The position numbers were made by a program, and so were the translations under genes. From Thermoproteales archaeon (lineage in GTDB: Archaea; Thermoproteota; Thermoprotei; Thermofilales; Thermofilaceae), in NCBI GenBank assembly GCA_021163245.1, contig JAGGXB010000067.1, positions 1 through 34,111 of the forward strand: a stretch of DNA of 34,111 nucleotides, written 5' to 3'. The number at the start of each line of letters is the position of its first letter. Position 1 is the first letter of the stretch. The notes beneath the pieces were generated by a model, which did no database searches, had not been told where the DNA came from, and worked only from the letters and a program-made list of their open reading frames with translations. This document shows, in pieces, positions 1-7,083 of this stretch.

Positions 1-48
1 GATGAGTTTGCCGAGTACTGACTTGATGATGTATAAAATAGTACTGAA
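1..48 (+). ncRNA. Box C/D guide sRNA, 5' end cut by the window
   Basis: The boxes appear in canonical order. GATGA at 1-5 is the end of box C (consensus RTGATGA, so two bases lie outside the window). A 12-nt guide follows at 6-17, box D' CTGA at 18-21, box C' TGATGA at 24-29, a 14-nt spacer at 30-43 and box D CTGA at 44-47. Archaeal box C/D sRNAs bind L7Ae, Nop5 and fibrillarin and direct 2'-O-methylation of the target base paired with the fifth guide nucleotide before D or D'. The first guide reads GTTTGCCGAGTA, so its target is UACUCGGCAAAC. Ten of these bases match, from memory, the conserved GGGAACUCGGCAAA element of archaeal 23S rRNA. The second guide is AT-rich and I could not assign it. 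The stop codon of the neighbouring minus-strand gene lies just beyond box D. Confidence 0.8.
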
Positions 49-255
49 CTATAATTTTTTAAGAAGTGTTATGGCTGCTATTACTAAAAATGCAACAATC
101 GTATAAACTTCATTCCTTGTAATTAACCATACAATAAACGCGATGATAAATGCAGGGATTAATAAAATAACTGTCTTTAACACAAGAAAGAATATCACTA
201 ATAATACAATAAATACTATAACCATCATTAATATTCCAATAAGTCCAAACATCAT
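49..255 (-). CDS. Small hydrophobic membrane protein, 68 aa
   Basis: I do not recognise this protein. Almost its whole length is hydrophobic: a segment at about residues 3-25 runs into a second at about 27-46, and after the short polar stretch TRNEVYT a third spans about 52-65, ending LLKKL. It should therefore be an integral membrane protein of two or three helices with very little outside the bilayer. It has no cysteines, histidines or catalytic motif. It is the last of several minus-strand genes, about 100 bases after the 84-aa gene. Its stop codon touches the box C/D RNA encoded on the other strand. The ORF is short, but its composition is strongly membrane-like, so I think it is real. 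Confidence 0.55.
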   Translation of the reverse strand: MMFGLIGILMMVIVFIVLLVIFFLVLKTVILLIPAFIIAFIVWLITRNEVYTIVAFLVIAAITLLKKL

Positions 256-353
256 TCTATTAATAGTATCATTTCTTATATTCCTTATCTTTCAACATTA
301 TAAGATATCTCCTCAATAATATGTAGAAAATAAACAAAATATGCAAATATCAT

Positions 354-608
354 TTATTTATACATCTCTAGTTCAAAACTATAAAAGGTTCCTTGAACAC
401 TAAGAACTATGTCAAAATTTGGTAGTCCTGTAAATTTTCCTGTAGTTTCGACAAAGCTCGCAATATTATTCATCAAGTCAGTTACGTCATTTAATACACC
501 CTCAACACTAATAACTAACTTGCCTTCTTCGAGTTTAATGCTTATATCTGCGTCTTTAAACTGTATCTTAGCTTTTTTCTCAACCATTTTTCTCATATCA
601 TTACTCAT
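354..608 (-). CDS. Hypothetical protein, 84 aa
   Basis: I do not recognise this small soluble protein. It starts with a basic stretch (residues 1-15), followed by alternating strand-like segments: KAKIQF, ADISIKLEEG, KLVISVEGV. A helix-like part (VTDLMNNIASFVETTG) and a second strand pair (FDIVLSVQG, FYSFELEMYK) complete it, suggesting a compact alpha/beta fold. There is no signal peptide, metal motif or membrane segment. It has the same orientation as its neighbours, with about 60 bases upstream to the 80-aa gene, so it may be in their transcript. An ORF of 67 codons exists on the opposite strand, but its composition looks like a shadow of this gene. Confidence 0.55.
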   Translation of the reverse strand: MSNDMRKMVEKKAKIQFKDADISIKLEEGKLVISVEGVLNDVTDLMNNIASFVETTGKFTGLPNFDIVLSVQGTFYSFELEMYK

Positions 609-669
609 ATAGCATTACCTAGTTTCTATTCAATTTAAGAATAAATCATTAAACGCATTAATAAATTAT

Positions 670-912
670 TTATTCATAATCTTCGTTTCTAATCACTAAC
701 AAGAAGTCATATATTTTTCCTTGCTTAACCATTTTTTCATAAATTCTCCATATACGTTTAGGAGTAACTAAACCCGTGTAGAATCCTCTTTCTTCTAAGA
801 TCTTAACTACTTCTCGAACTAGGTCATCTGGGTGTATAAAAAATTTATTACCCGCTACATAAAAAATAGCATTTTCTATATCATAATTCCTAGGATACGG
901 TTTTTTCCTCAT
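670..912 (-). CDS. Hypothetical protein, 80 aa, winged-helix-like
   Basis: The family is not recognised. The protein is basic and compact. Residues about 28-42 (DDLVREVVKILEERG) and 51-64 (PKRIWRIYEKMVKQG) look like two amphipathic helices separated by a turn, and a strand-like IYDFLLVI follows. This order resembles a small winged-helix fold, which is inference only. Its ATG overlaps the stop of the upstream epimerase-like gene in an ATGA, a four-base overlap that implies translational coupling and a shared mRNA. It contains no cysteine and no membrane segment. The function may be regulatory or accessory to the enzyme encoded just upstream, but nothing in the sequence proves it. Confidence 0.65.
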   Translation of the reverse strand: MRKKPYPRNYDIENAIFYVAGNKFFIHPDDLVREVVKILEERGFYTGLVTPKRIWRIYEKMVKQGKIYDFLLVIRNEDYE

Positions 913-2003
913 TTTAATACAGAGATTTGAGTTAACATTTCCTTTCTTACGTTCTTTATTCCTAAACCAGAATCGCTGCCAGCTCTCCGAACTCCTTGCT
1001 CTATCGATGCTCCACCTTCAATAACAACATCCTCTTTTAAAAGTAAATCAGAATCTAGATCATAAATCATAATATTCTTTAATCCCTGCGCTACATGTAC
1101 ACCAGCAGTTATACCTATCCTACTCTCACCCATACAACCTATCATATTTTTAATACCGGCTGCTTCTGATATTGATGCTATCTTTAATGCCCCCCAAATT
1201 CCTCTACTTTTCATAAGTTTAATATTAATAATATCAACTGCATCAGCTTCTATTACTTTAATCGCATCACTAGGAGTCTTCACAGACTCGTCTGCAGCAA
1301 TAGGTATCGAGCTCTCCTTACGAACTCTTCTCAACCCCTTTAAATCATCCCATCTGATAGGCTGTTCAACCAGCTCGACTTCATAATCAGCCAATTTATC
1401 AATCACATATATAGCTTCATTTACACTCCATCCTTGATTAGCATCAACACGTAATATGATATCATACCCTACAGCATCTCTAATAGCCTTAATTCGTTCG
1501 ATATCTTTTTTAGGATCAATCCCCAGTTTTATTTTTAAAGATCGAAATCCTTGAGCCACAAACTTCAATGCCCTTTTAGCCTGTTCTTCAGGTTCCATTA
1601 TACCTATTGTAATATCTGTTTCAATACTTTCGCGATAACCCCCCAATAATTTATAAACCGGTTTCGATATCTCCTTTCCATAAAGATCAAAAAAAGCGAA
1701 ATCTAATGCTGCTTTTGCAGAAGGGCTATCAGGTGTTTCCATCATTAATTCATATAATTTTTCAATATCTGTGCATTCTAATTCTTTAACCTTAGGAAAA
1801 AGATTTTTTAAGGTTGCCTTTACTGTATCTAAAGTCTCATTTAAAACTCTACGAGAAGGAGAAGCTTCACCCCATCCCTCATTACCATTTGCGTCGACTA
1901 AACGAATAACTATATTTGTACTTCTAGTAGATGTACCTGAAGAAATTCTAAAAGGCTCATTTAAAGGTATCTCTAAGAGATAAACCTCCATTCGACGAAG
2001 CAT
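909..2003 (-). CDS. Enolase-superfamily enzyme, probable dipeptide epimerase
   Basis: This belongs to the muconate-lactonizing-enzyme subgroup of the enolase superfamily. It has an N-terminal capping domain (about residues 1-120) and a TIM barrel. The catalytic set is visible: K157-x-K159 in SLKIKLG, metal ligands D187 (RVDAN), E213 (LVEQP) and D238 (AADES), and the opposite-face lysine K262 in IKLMKSRG. The late DLD (D315-x-D317) matches the DxD that binds the substrate amino group in L-Ala-D/L-Glu-type dipeptide epimerases, so I prefer that activity over o-succinylbenzoate synthase or muconate cycloisomerase. The length of 364 aa is normal. Residue 5 is another possible ATG start. The dipeptide substrate cannot be read from the sequence. 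The gene overlaps the next by four bases and has a long AT-rich upstream region that should hold its promoter. Confidence 0.88.
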   Translation of the reverse strand: MLRRMEVYLLEIPLNEPFRISSGTSTRSTNIVIRLVDANGNEGWGEASPSRRVLNETLDTVKATLKNLFPKVKELECTDIEKLYELMMETPDSPSAKAALDFAFFDLYGKEISKPVYKLLGGYRESIETDITIGIMEPEEQAKRALKFVAQGFRSLKIKLGIDPKKDIERIKAIRDAVGYDIILRVDANQGWSVNEAIYVIDKLADYEVELVEQPIRWDDLKGLRRVRKESSIPIAADESVKTPSDAIKVIEADAVDIINIKLMKSRGIWGALKIASISEAAGIKNMIGCMGESRIGITAGVHVAQGLKNIMIYDLDSDLLLKEDVVIEGGASIEQGVRRAGSDSGLGIKNVRKEMLTQISVLK

Positions 2004-2398
2004 ATCTCTTCACTTCTATTTAATAGCAATAAAAAGTAATTATAATTATCTAACATAACTAAATTTCTATCTATGTTATTAGCTCTAATTCTTAGAAAAT
2101 ATTATAACTTTTATATGAATAAGAGCTCTTCGTTCTTAATATCATAATATAAATAGGAAAAATTCTTCTCATATATTAATGTCGATCAAAACAATTTGAT
2201 ATAAAGAAATAAAAATAAGAGAGATAATTTTATATACTAAAAACAATAAAAACTTTAATCTAAGATTTTTATTATCTTTGTCAAAAATATATATCAAAAT
2301 ATGGTTTTTAAAAACATGTTGAGTATAATTAAAACTTGTTTAAAGAAACATAAGAAAAATTATATTATTGTTCTTCTTTTTATATTTTGGTGATACTT
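2004..2398. other. AT-rich divergent intergenic region
   Basis: About 395 bases separate the divergent epimerase-like gene and the unknown plus-strand gene. No ORF with coding character is visible on either strand, and I see no tRNA, box C/D pair or long inverted repeat. Several TATA-like strings occur, for example GTTTAAAG at about 2338-2345 for the plus-strand gene, but the region is so AT-rich that single matches mean little. Confidence 0.5.
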
Positions 2399-2797
2399 AT
2401 GACGTTAGATCTGGCATTAGCAGAATACCAAAATATTTACCTCATGACAATAGCTGAAATCTATGGCAAAGAAAAAAGTGGAAAAACTATTACAGAACCT
2501 TTATGGCTAGCTATGAATTATACTATAGAAAACATTGAGAAAATTGAAGAAGAAGAACTTAAAGAAAAAGCAAAGAATAAAGCATTAGAAATAGTTACAG
2601 CAACGGAGGATTATAAAACATTGCAAAGAGAAAAGCCAGAAAAAGCAAATCAACTATTAAAAAGATTAGGAGATAGTATTTATAGAATCATCGGAATTTT
2701 GATAAAGTACTCTAAAACAAAAGAGCAAAAAGATATACTAGAGTATGCATATAATATCAGAAAAGAAATAACAGAAAAATACGAATTTAATAGATGA
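2399..2797 (+). CDS. Unknown helical protein, 132 aa
   Basis: The product is not recognised. I place the start at the ATG at 2399, not at the TTG twelve bases upstream, because GGTGA at 2389-2393 is a good ribosome site only for the ATG. The protein begins MTLDLALAEYQNIY and is almost entirely helical, lysine- and glutamate-rich, with a charged coiled-coil-like middle (about residues 45-65) and a second pair of helices (about 80-125). There is no signal peptide, membrane helix or cysteine. It stands alone: divergent from the epimerase gene and followed by the decayed region. The sequence is intact and has normal AT-rich codon use. Confidence 0.6.
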   Translation: MTLDLALAEYQNIYLMTIAEIYGKEKSGKTITEPLWLAMNYTIENIEKIEEEELKEKAKNKALEIVTATEDYKTLQREKPEKANQLLKRLGDSIYRIIGILIKYSKTKEQKDILEYAYNIRKEITEKYEFNR

Positions 2798-2882
2798 TTT
2801 TACCCTTTGATCTAAAATATAATGAAATATTTTATCAATTCATTTTCTTGATAGTTCTCTATGAAGGATGGATAGCTTAGCC

Positions 2883-3005
2883 TTACTCTCCACTAACGAT
2901 CTGTCCAAGTTTTGAAACTTTTGCAAACCATCTTACAGGTAACTCTCTTTCAAGCCATGTATTCATGTTCCGCTTACTATATTTTTGTAAGACCTTAATG
3001 TCTTC
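2883..3005 (-). pseudogene. Short coding remnant, unidentified
   Basis: The minus strand holds an open frame of 40 codons with protein-like composition, ending at a TAA at 2883-2885. It contains WLERELPVRWF and AKVSKLGQIVSGE; an in-frame ATG lies at 2964-2966 and a stop lies just upstream of 3005. The aromatic and charged mix is unlike random AT-rich DNA. I read it as the C-terminal scrap of a lost gene, possibly transposase or integrase related given the neighbouring remnants, but I recognise no family. Confidence 0.3.
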
Positions 3006-3312
3006 TTAACTATTTGTACAGAAAATAAACGACATGTCAGAAAAAGTCAAGCTAGAAAAGGAATACTCACTATTTTTGCTTTCAACAAATTAGCATTTTG
3101 TTATATTCCAATAAAGAGTTAGAAAAATGAAAATATATAATATTTTTAAAGAAAAGATAGAAACTATGAAACTAATACTAAAGCTATTAACTTGCTAAAG
3201 TAACATCCTTAGATATTACTAAGGAAATATTTAATTTATTTAGTATTAGTTCTTTAATATTGAGAATATCCGAGTTAGGTCGAAGGAGAAAGGATTTAAG
3301 GCTTGTCCGGAT
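3006..3312. other. AT-rich spacer within the decayed region
   Basis: I see no convincing gene here. A 23-codon plus-strand ORF beginning near 3127 (MKIYNIFKEK) has no ribosome site and is probably chance. A short inverted repeat, CTTAG-atatta-CTAAG, lies near 3210-3226. No box C/D pair or tRNA is present. Confidence 0.4.
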
Positions 3313-3427
3313 TTAAATCTCACCGCTTTCAGCATCACTATTCAATTTCGGCACTCGTATCCTTATTTCTTCTTTTCTAGAATAGCCCCTACTAGATCAA
3401 GGTCGTTGAGTCAAGAACTTTAAATCC
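3313..3427 (-). pseudogene. Probable decayed 3' end of a TnpB (IS200/IS605-type OrfB) gene
   Basis: Joining frames on the minus strand gives GFKVLD, then NDLDLVGAI, then a tail RVPKLNSDAESGEI ending at the TAA at 3313-3315. TnpB proteins of archaeal IS605-type elements end with a zinc ribbon followed by a segment like CGxxxDRDxVGAINI and a variable polar tail, which this resembles. At least two frameshifts are needed and no intact zinc-ribbon cysteines precede it. The stretch is clearly more GC-rich than the surrounding DNA, consistent with foreign origin. I see no element ends or target duplication. The call rests on a short motif and remembered family features. Confidence 0.38.
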
Positions 3428-3460
3428 CTTTAATTAGATATTTTAAGATTAACTTTACAG

Positions 3461-4250
3461 TCAAATATTAATGCTAAGGTGAAAGTTTGAATGTACTTCT
3501 TTATAGTCATAATGTCTCTTTTCTATTTGCCAACCCTTCTTTTTCCAAGCATTTCTCATCACTGGATTTCTTTTTAAAAATTCATCGATGACCCATCTAG
3601 GTTGATTATTTAGAGGACATGAAAAGTTAAAACATTTAGAGCAATGGAATTTTTTTATAATATAGCCAAAAATTAGTAAACCTATGATTGGCGGTATAGC
3701 CCATGGATAGTGTTTGTTAACTATTAGGATTATTGAAGGAATAAGTAAGATCAAAGAAAAAAGGATGAAAATAATTATAAGCTGAATTTTTTCGCCTTTA
3801 TTCATCGGTTCTGGATTATAATCCCATATTTTTAGACTTCCATAATTACCATAACAATGAAGAATTCTCCCTTTTTCTGCATAAAATGGGCAATGAGTAC
3901 AAAGGATCTTAATTTCCCAAAATTCAAAAAAAGAATAGAAAATGAGGCTAAAACAATTAAGAAAACATAGAAATCCATAAATAATGCATTAAGCAATAAA
4001 CCTGCTGAACCTGTAATGATAATAAACAAGAATGCCGAGATGAAACGGAGTAATTTTTTGAATTAAACCTACAGTCTAATTGAGTTTTCAAGGGACATTC
4101 TTTACAATTAGAATCTGAACGGAAAATGCATATATTATAAGGATTATTTGTCTGTTCTTGACTTGTTAAAGCAGCCCACCTTGCATCTAACCCATTCTTT
4201 GATTTAAGACACTTATGATTTGTTCTCACATCTTGTGAGTGTTCTTTCAT
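3461..4250 (-). pseudogene. Cysteine-rich multi-pass membrane protein, broken by two homopolymer frameshifts
   Basis: Three consecutive reading frames on this strand form one protein of about 263 residues. The first part (from the ATG at 4248-4250) carries CKECPLKTQLDCRF. The frame changes at a run of six T at 4054-4059; one more base would give SKKLLRFISAF and lead into two membrane helices. The frame changes again at a run of seven A at 3926-3932; one more base would join FFEFWEIKILCTHCPFYAEK to NYGSLKIWDYNPEPMNKGEK, where the last ORF begins. The end has two more helices and HCSKCFNFSCPLN. I recall an archaeal family of membrane proteins with this pattern of CPL and CPFYA cysteine motifs, function unknown; the cysteines suggest metal or Fe-S binding. 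Both shifts are single-base losses in homopolymers, so sequencing error is as likely as decay. A palindrome-like ATACTA/TAGTAT and a TATA-like AATATA lie just upstream. Confidence 0.72.
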
Positions 4251-4537
4251 ACTAAGTATATTAAATTTAGCATACTATATTATTTAGTATCAGCCTTTAA
4301 GAAAATACTGGACTTTGTTACTCATACTAAAGTATTACTTCAATAATTTGAAATAGTTCATTTAGTGTTTCTGTCTTATCTTAATCATCATGAGTTTATA
4401 AAGGAAAAACCAGTTCTCAAAATTTTTTCTATTTTTCTATAAAGCTAGAGTATTCATCTAATCTAAGCTAGAAATAATAGAGTATTAACAAGAATTATAG
4501 CTGTATAACTACAACATTTAATTAGTTAAAATAAAAA
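4251..4537. other. AT-rich intergenic region
   Basis: About 290 bases lie between the frameshifted membrane gene and the end of the next pseudogene. No coding frame is evident. An imperfect palindrome, ATACTA...TAGTAT, at about 4273-4291 sits over the probable promoter of the membrane gene. An isolated ATGATGA on the minus strand near 4385 lacks the other boxes of a C/D RNA. Confidence 0.4.
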
Positions 4538-5124
4538 TTAGACCATTACTATTTTTTGAGGCACAACTTGCTGTATTACTCCTATAAGTTTATTAAATGT
4601 CTCATTAGTCGGTATATCAATCTTGACCATTTTACCATAAAAGGGATATATCTTAATATGTCCACTGCTCAGTAATCCAGGTTTCTTAGCCTCAATAACT
4701 CTAATATATTGCCAATAGATTTCAAAGTTCTTCTTCTTGGTATTTAACTCATAAAGTAGCTTTTACTGATTCTCAGCATTTAAAGCTTCTTTACCTGCCA
4801 TGATTGCAGCACCTAATGGTGACATATCCAAGAATGCTCTCTTACGAGACTTAACGCCTGCTATCCTAATATTAGTAACATAGATATAGTAGGGCTCTAT
4901 TGAATGAATCCACTTAGGCTATAGAGGATAATCTATAGTGGTTTTATCATTGGAAAAATTAAGATAAACCTCATATTTATCTATAAAACTGTTTTAGAAG
5001 TTTCTATTCTCTAATTGTCTTCAAGTATATAGCCAAAAATATTATTAAATAGTGATACTCTCCAATTATTTTATCCTGTTTATTGAGTAGAGATATGTCA
5101 GGCACCTATGTATGCACCTGACAA
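4538..5124 (-). pseudogene. Unidentified gene broken by stops and frameshifts
   Basis: On the minus strand one frame ending in the TAA at 4538-4540 reads as good protein for about 147 codons but is broken by a TAA at 4763-4765 and a TAG at 4919-4921. Clear segments include PKWIHSIEPYYIYVTNIRIAG, RKRAFLDMSPLGAAIMAGKE and SSGHIKIYPFYGKMVKIDIP. A shift at the AAAA of 4985-4988 leads to an upstream frame reading KIIGEYHYLIIFLAIYL, itself broken by a TAG at 5004-5006, and another shift near 5098-5105 leads to MSGAYIGA from a TTG at 5122-5124. A perfect GGAGGTG lies 11 bases before that TTG. The original protein would have been about 195 residues, with an alpha/beta look in its second half. I do not recognise the family. 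Five lesions of mixed kinds make this true decay rather than sequencing error. Confidence 0.6.
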
Positions 5125-5180
5125 TTTTCTCAGTTCACCTCCTTCACATCACTACTCAGAAAATTTAACTCATCATTCAA
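5125..5180 (-). ncRNA. Candidate box C/D sRNA with anti-16S-tail guide
   Basis: Read on the minus strand, the order is box C ATGATGA (5170-5176), 10-nt guide (5160-5169), box D' CTGA (5156-5159), a 3-nt spacer, box C' GTGATGT (5146-5152, last base off consensus), 12-nt guide (5134-5145) and box D CTGA (5130-5133). The spacings fit an archaeal box C/D sRNA. The second guide is GAAGGAGGTGAA, whose core complements UCACCUCC at the 3' end of 16S rRNA. The same core would be a perfect Shine-Dalgarno site for the decayed gene starting at 5124. No strong terminal stem is present, so this is a candidate only. Confidence 0.45.
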
Positions 5181-5243
5181 TCATATATTCACTAATTATA
5201 CTATATTAATTTTCTTAATTTATAGATATAATGGTGGAGTTAT

Positions 5244-6320
5244 ATGAATGGAATAGCATTTATCGATGAATATCTCAATATTGGTTTTACTCCTATAAAT
5301 TTACTTAATAGATGGACAAGTAGAGTAAAAACGTTTATGGAACTATATACTAAAACAAATCTTTCTAAAAATTATAAGATAATTACTCCTATATCTTGCA
5401 AAATTCAGGATCTCCTTTTAGCACACTCAAAGAAGTATATAGATTATGTAAGAAAAATGGGAGAAAAGGGAACTGGATATCTTGATTATGGTGATACACC
5501 CGCATACAAAGATGTATTTGATAAAGCAAGACTTGCATGTGGTGGCACGATTATACTTGCTAAAATTATCATCAATAGGAAACTTAAGATAGGGTTTAAT
5601 CCTCAGGGAGGCTTCCATCATGCTAAAAAAGATGCCGCCTCCGGATTCTGTGTATTCAATGATATTGCTATTGCTGCGAAAATATTCTATAACAATGGAA
5701 TTAAAAAAATAGCTATAATTGATATTGATGGTCATCACGGCGATGGAACACAACAAATTTTATATTCCGAAAGAATTTTGAAAATATCATTCCATAAATA
5801 TGACCCTCCTTGGTTTTATCCTGGTACAGGAAATATATATGAATTAGGTGAGCGTGAAGGATATGGATATTCAGTAAATATACCTTTACCTGATGGGGCT
5901 GGAGATGATCTCTTTATTTATGCTTTAGAGAAAGTTATTACTCCTCTTCTATACTATTATAAACCAGAGATTATAATAGGACAGATGGGAGTTGATGCAC
6001 ATATAGGAGATCCATTAGTAGGATTGCGTTTAACATCAGCAAGCTACGAAAGATTCATAGAACTAGTTTCTGAAATATCTTCTAAATTTTCATATGGAAG
6101 ATTTCTTGGCACTGGAGGTGGAGGATATGTCCCCGAAACCACTGCTCGAATGTGGTCTTTAATGCTACATAAACTTGTAAAAAATGAAGATATAGTAAAA
6201 AAACTAAAAGATAAAGATGAATATACAATTAGTGACGCTTATAAAATAACTAAATTCAAAAAAGAAATTACGCATCTAGCTGAAAAACTTTCTGAAATAC
6301 ATGGGATTAACTTTTCGTAG
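5244..6320 (+). CDS. Histone-deacetylase-family zinc amidohydrolase
   Basis: This is a cytoplasmic member of the HDAC / AcuC / acetylpolyamine-amidohydrolase superfamily, expected to remove acetyl or similar acyl groups from lysine or polyamine substrates. The active site is complete: the charge-relay pair H125-H126 in GGFHHA, zinc ligands D162 and H164 in DIDGHHGDG, zinc ligand D251 in MGVDAH, and the transition-state tyrosine Y295 in GGGGYV. The length of 358 aa is typical. The ATG at 5244 follows a GGTGG site at 5232-5236. It is first in a three-gene plus-strand operon with a DUF72 protein 8 bases downstream and a sugar-phosphate isomerase after that. The substrate is unknown; in Crenarchaeota, Alba-type chromatin proteins are possible substrates, but so are small molecules. 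Confidence 0.93.
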   Translation: MNGIAFIDEYLNIGFTPINLLNRWTSRVKTFMELYTKTNLSKNYKIITPISCKIQDLLLAHSKKYIDYVRKMGEKGTGYLDYGDTPAYKDVFDKARLACGGTIILAKIIINRKLKIGFNPQGGFHHAKKDAASGFCVFNDIAIAAKIFYNNGIKKIAIIDIDGHHGDGTQQILYSERILKISFHKYDPPWFYPGTGNIYELGEREGYGYSVNIPLPDGAGDDLFIYALEKVITPLLYYYKPEIIIGQMGVDAHIGDPLVGLRLTSASYERFIELVSEISSKFSYGRFLGTGGGGYVPETTARMWSLMLHKLVKNEDIVKKLKDKDEYTISDAYKITKFKKEITHLAEKLSEIHGINFS

Positions 6321-6328
6321 GTGGTTAT

Positions 6329-7078
6329 ATGAATGTTAAGATTGGAACATGTGGATGGTCAGTAAAAGGGGGGAGAAAAGAATACTATAAATATTTTAAC
6401 GTTATAGAACTTCAGGACACTTTTTATAGATTACCAAAACTTAATACAGTGAAAAAATGGCGGAGCGAAGCGCCTGAAAATTTTGAATTTACTTTAAAAG
6501 CTTGGCAGACTATGACCCATACTCCAAAATCTCCAACATGGCGTAAAAATAACATTAAGGTTAAAAAAGAAGATTTTAAAAAATATGGCTTTTTTAGACC
6601 GACTAATGAGGTTTTTTCTGCTTGGGAAAAATTTAGAGAAAATGCAAAAATGTTAAATGCAAAAATCATAGTTTTTCAAACTCCTCCTTCATTTAAATGT
6701 ACTAGGGAAAATATCAATAACATGAAAGAATTCTTTAACTCAATAGATAGGAATAGATTTATATTGTGCTGGGAACCACGTGGCAATTGGTATGAAAACG
6801 AAAACATTCTAAAACAGGTATTAGAAAATCTAAATTTAGTGCATGTTGTTGATATTCTTAAAAGAAAACCCTTAGTATATAGAAACATTCTTTACTTTAG
6901 AATGCATGGACTCGGAAAAGGAGAAGTAAACTATCGATATAAATATAATGACAAAGATTTACAAAAAATAAAGAATATTATTTTCTCATTACAACACGAA
7001 GTAAGGGAAGTATATGTTATGTTTAACAATATATTTATGTTTCATGATGCACTTAGACTCAAAAAAATGCTAAGCTGA
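6329..7078 (+). CDS. DUF72 family protein
   Basis: This is a DUF72 (YecE-like) TIM-barrel protein; the biochemical role of the family is not settled. The opening KIGTCGWSVKGG, then VIELQDTFYRLP, the FEFTLKAWQTMTH strand, an IVFQTPPSF strand and CWEPRGNWY are the standard DUF72 blocks in the right order. YFRMHGLG and EVYVMFNN near the C-terminus are the last barrel strands. At 249 aa it is full length, with no membrane segment or signal. The ATG at 6329 follows GGTGG just after the upstream stop codon, and the next gene starts five bases after its own stop, so the three genes are surely co-transcribed. The context does not reveal a substrate. Confidence 0.88.
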   Translation: MNVKIGTCGWSVKGGRKEYYKYFNVIELQDTFYRLPKLNTVKKWRSEAPENFEFTLKAWQTMTHTPKSPTWRKNNIKVKKEDFKKYGFFRPTNEVFSAWEKFRENAKMLNAKIIVFQTPPSFKCTRENINNMKEFFNSIDRNRFILCWEPRGNWYENENILKQVLENLNLVHVVDILKRKPLVYRNILYFRMHGLGKGEVNYRYKYNDKDLQKIKNIIFSLQHEVREVYVMFNNIFMFHDALRLKKMLS

Positions 7079-7083
7079 TAAAA

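Noticed and set aside
465-490. CTGA-ct-TGATGA on the minus strand, like a D'/C' pair
   Set aside because: It lies inside a probable coding gene and no outer C and D boxes accompany it.
3127-3198. 23-codon plus-strand ORF starting MKIYNIFKEK
   Set aside because: Short, AT-driven, with no ribosome site or neighbour in the same direction.
4380-4395. ATGATGA on the minus strand as a box C
   Set aside because: No CTGA boxes follow at usable spacing, so it is not a C/D RNA.
4919-5006. In-frame TAG codons as pyrrolysine or read-through sites
   Set aside because: The same gene also has a TAA and frameshifts, and no pyrrolysine genes are visible; decay explains all of them.
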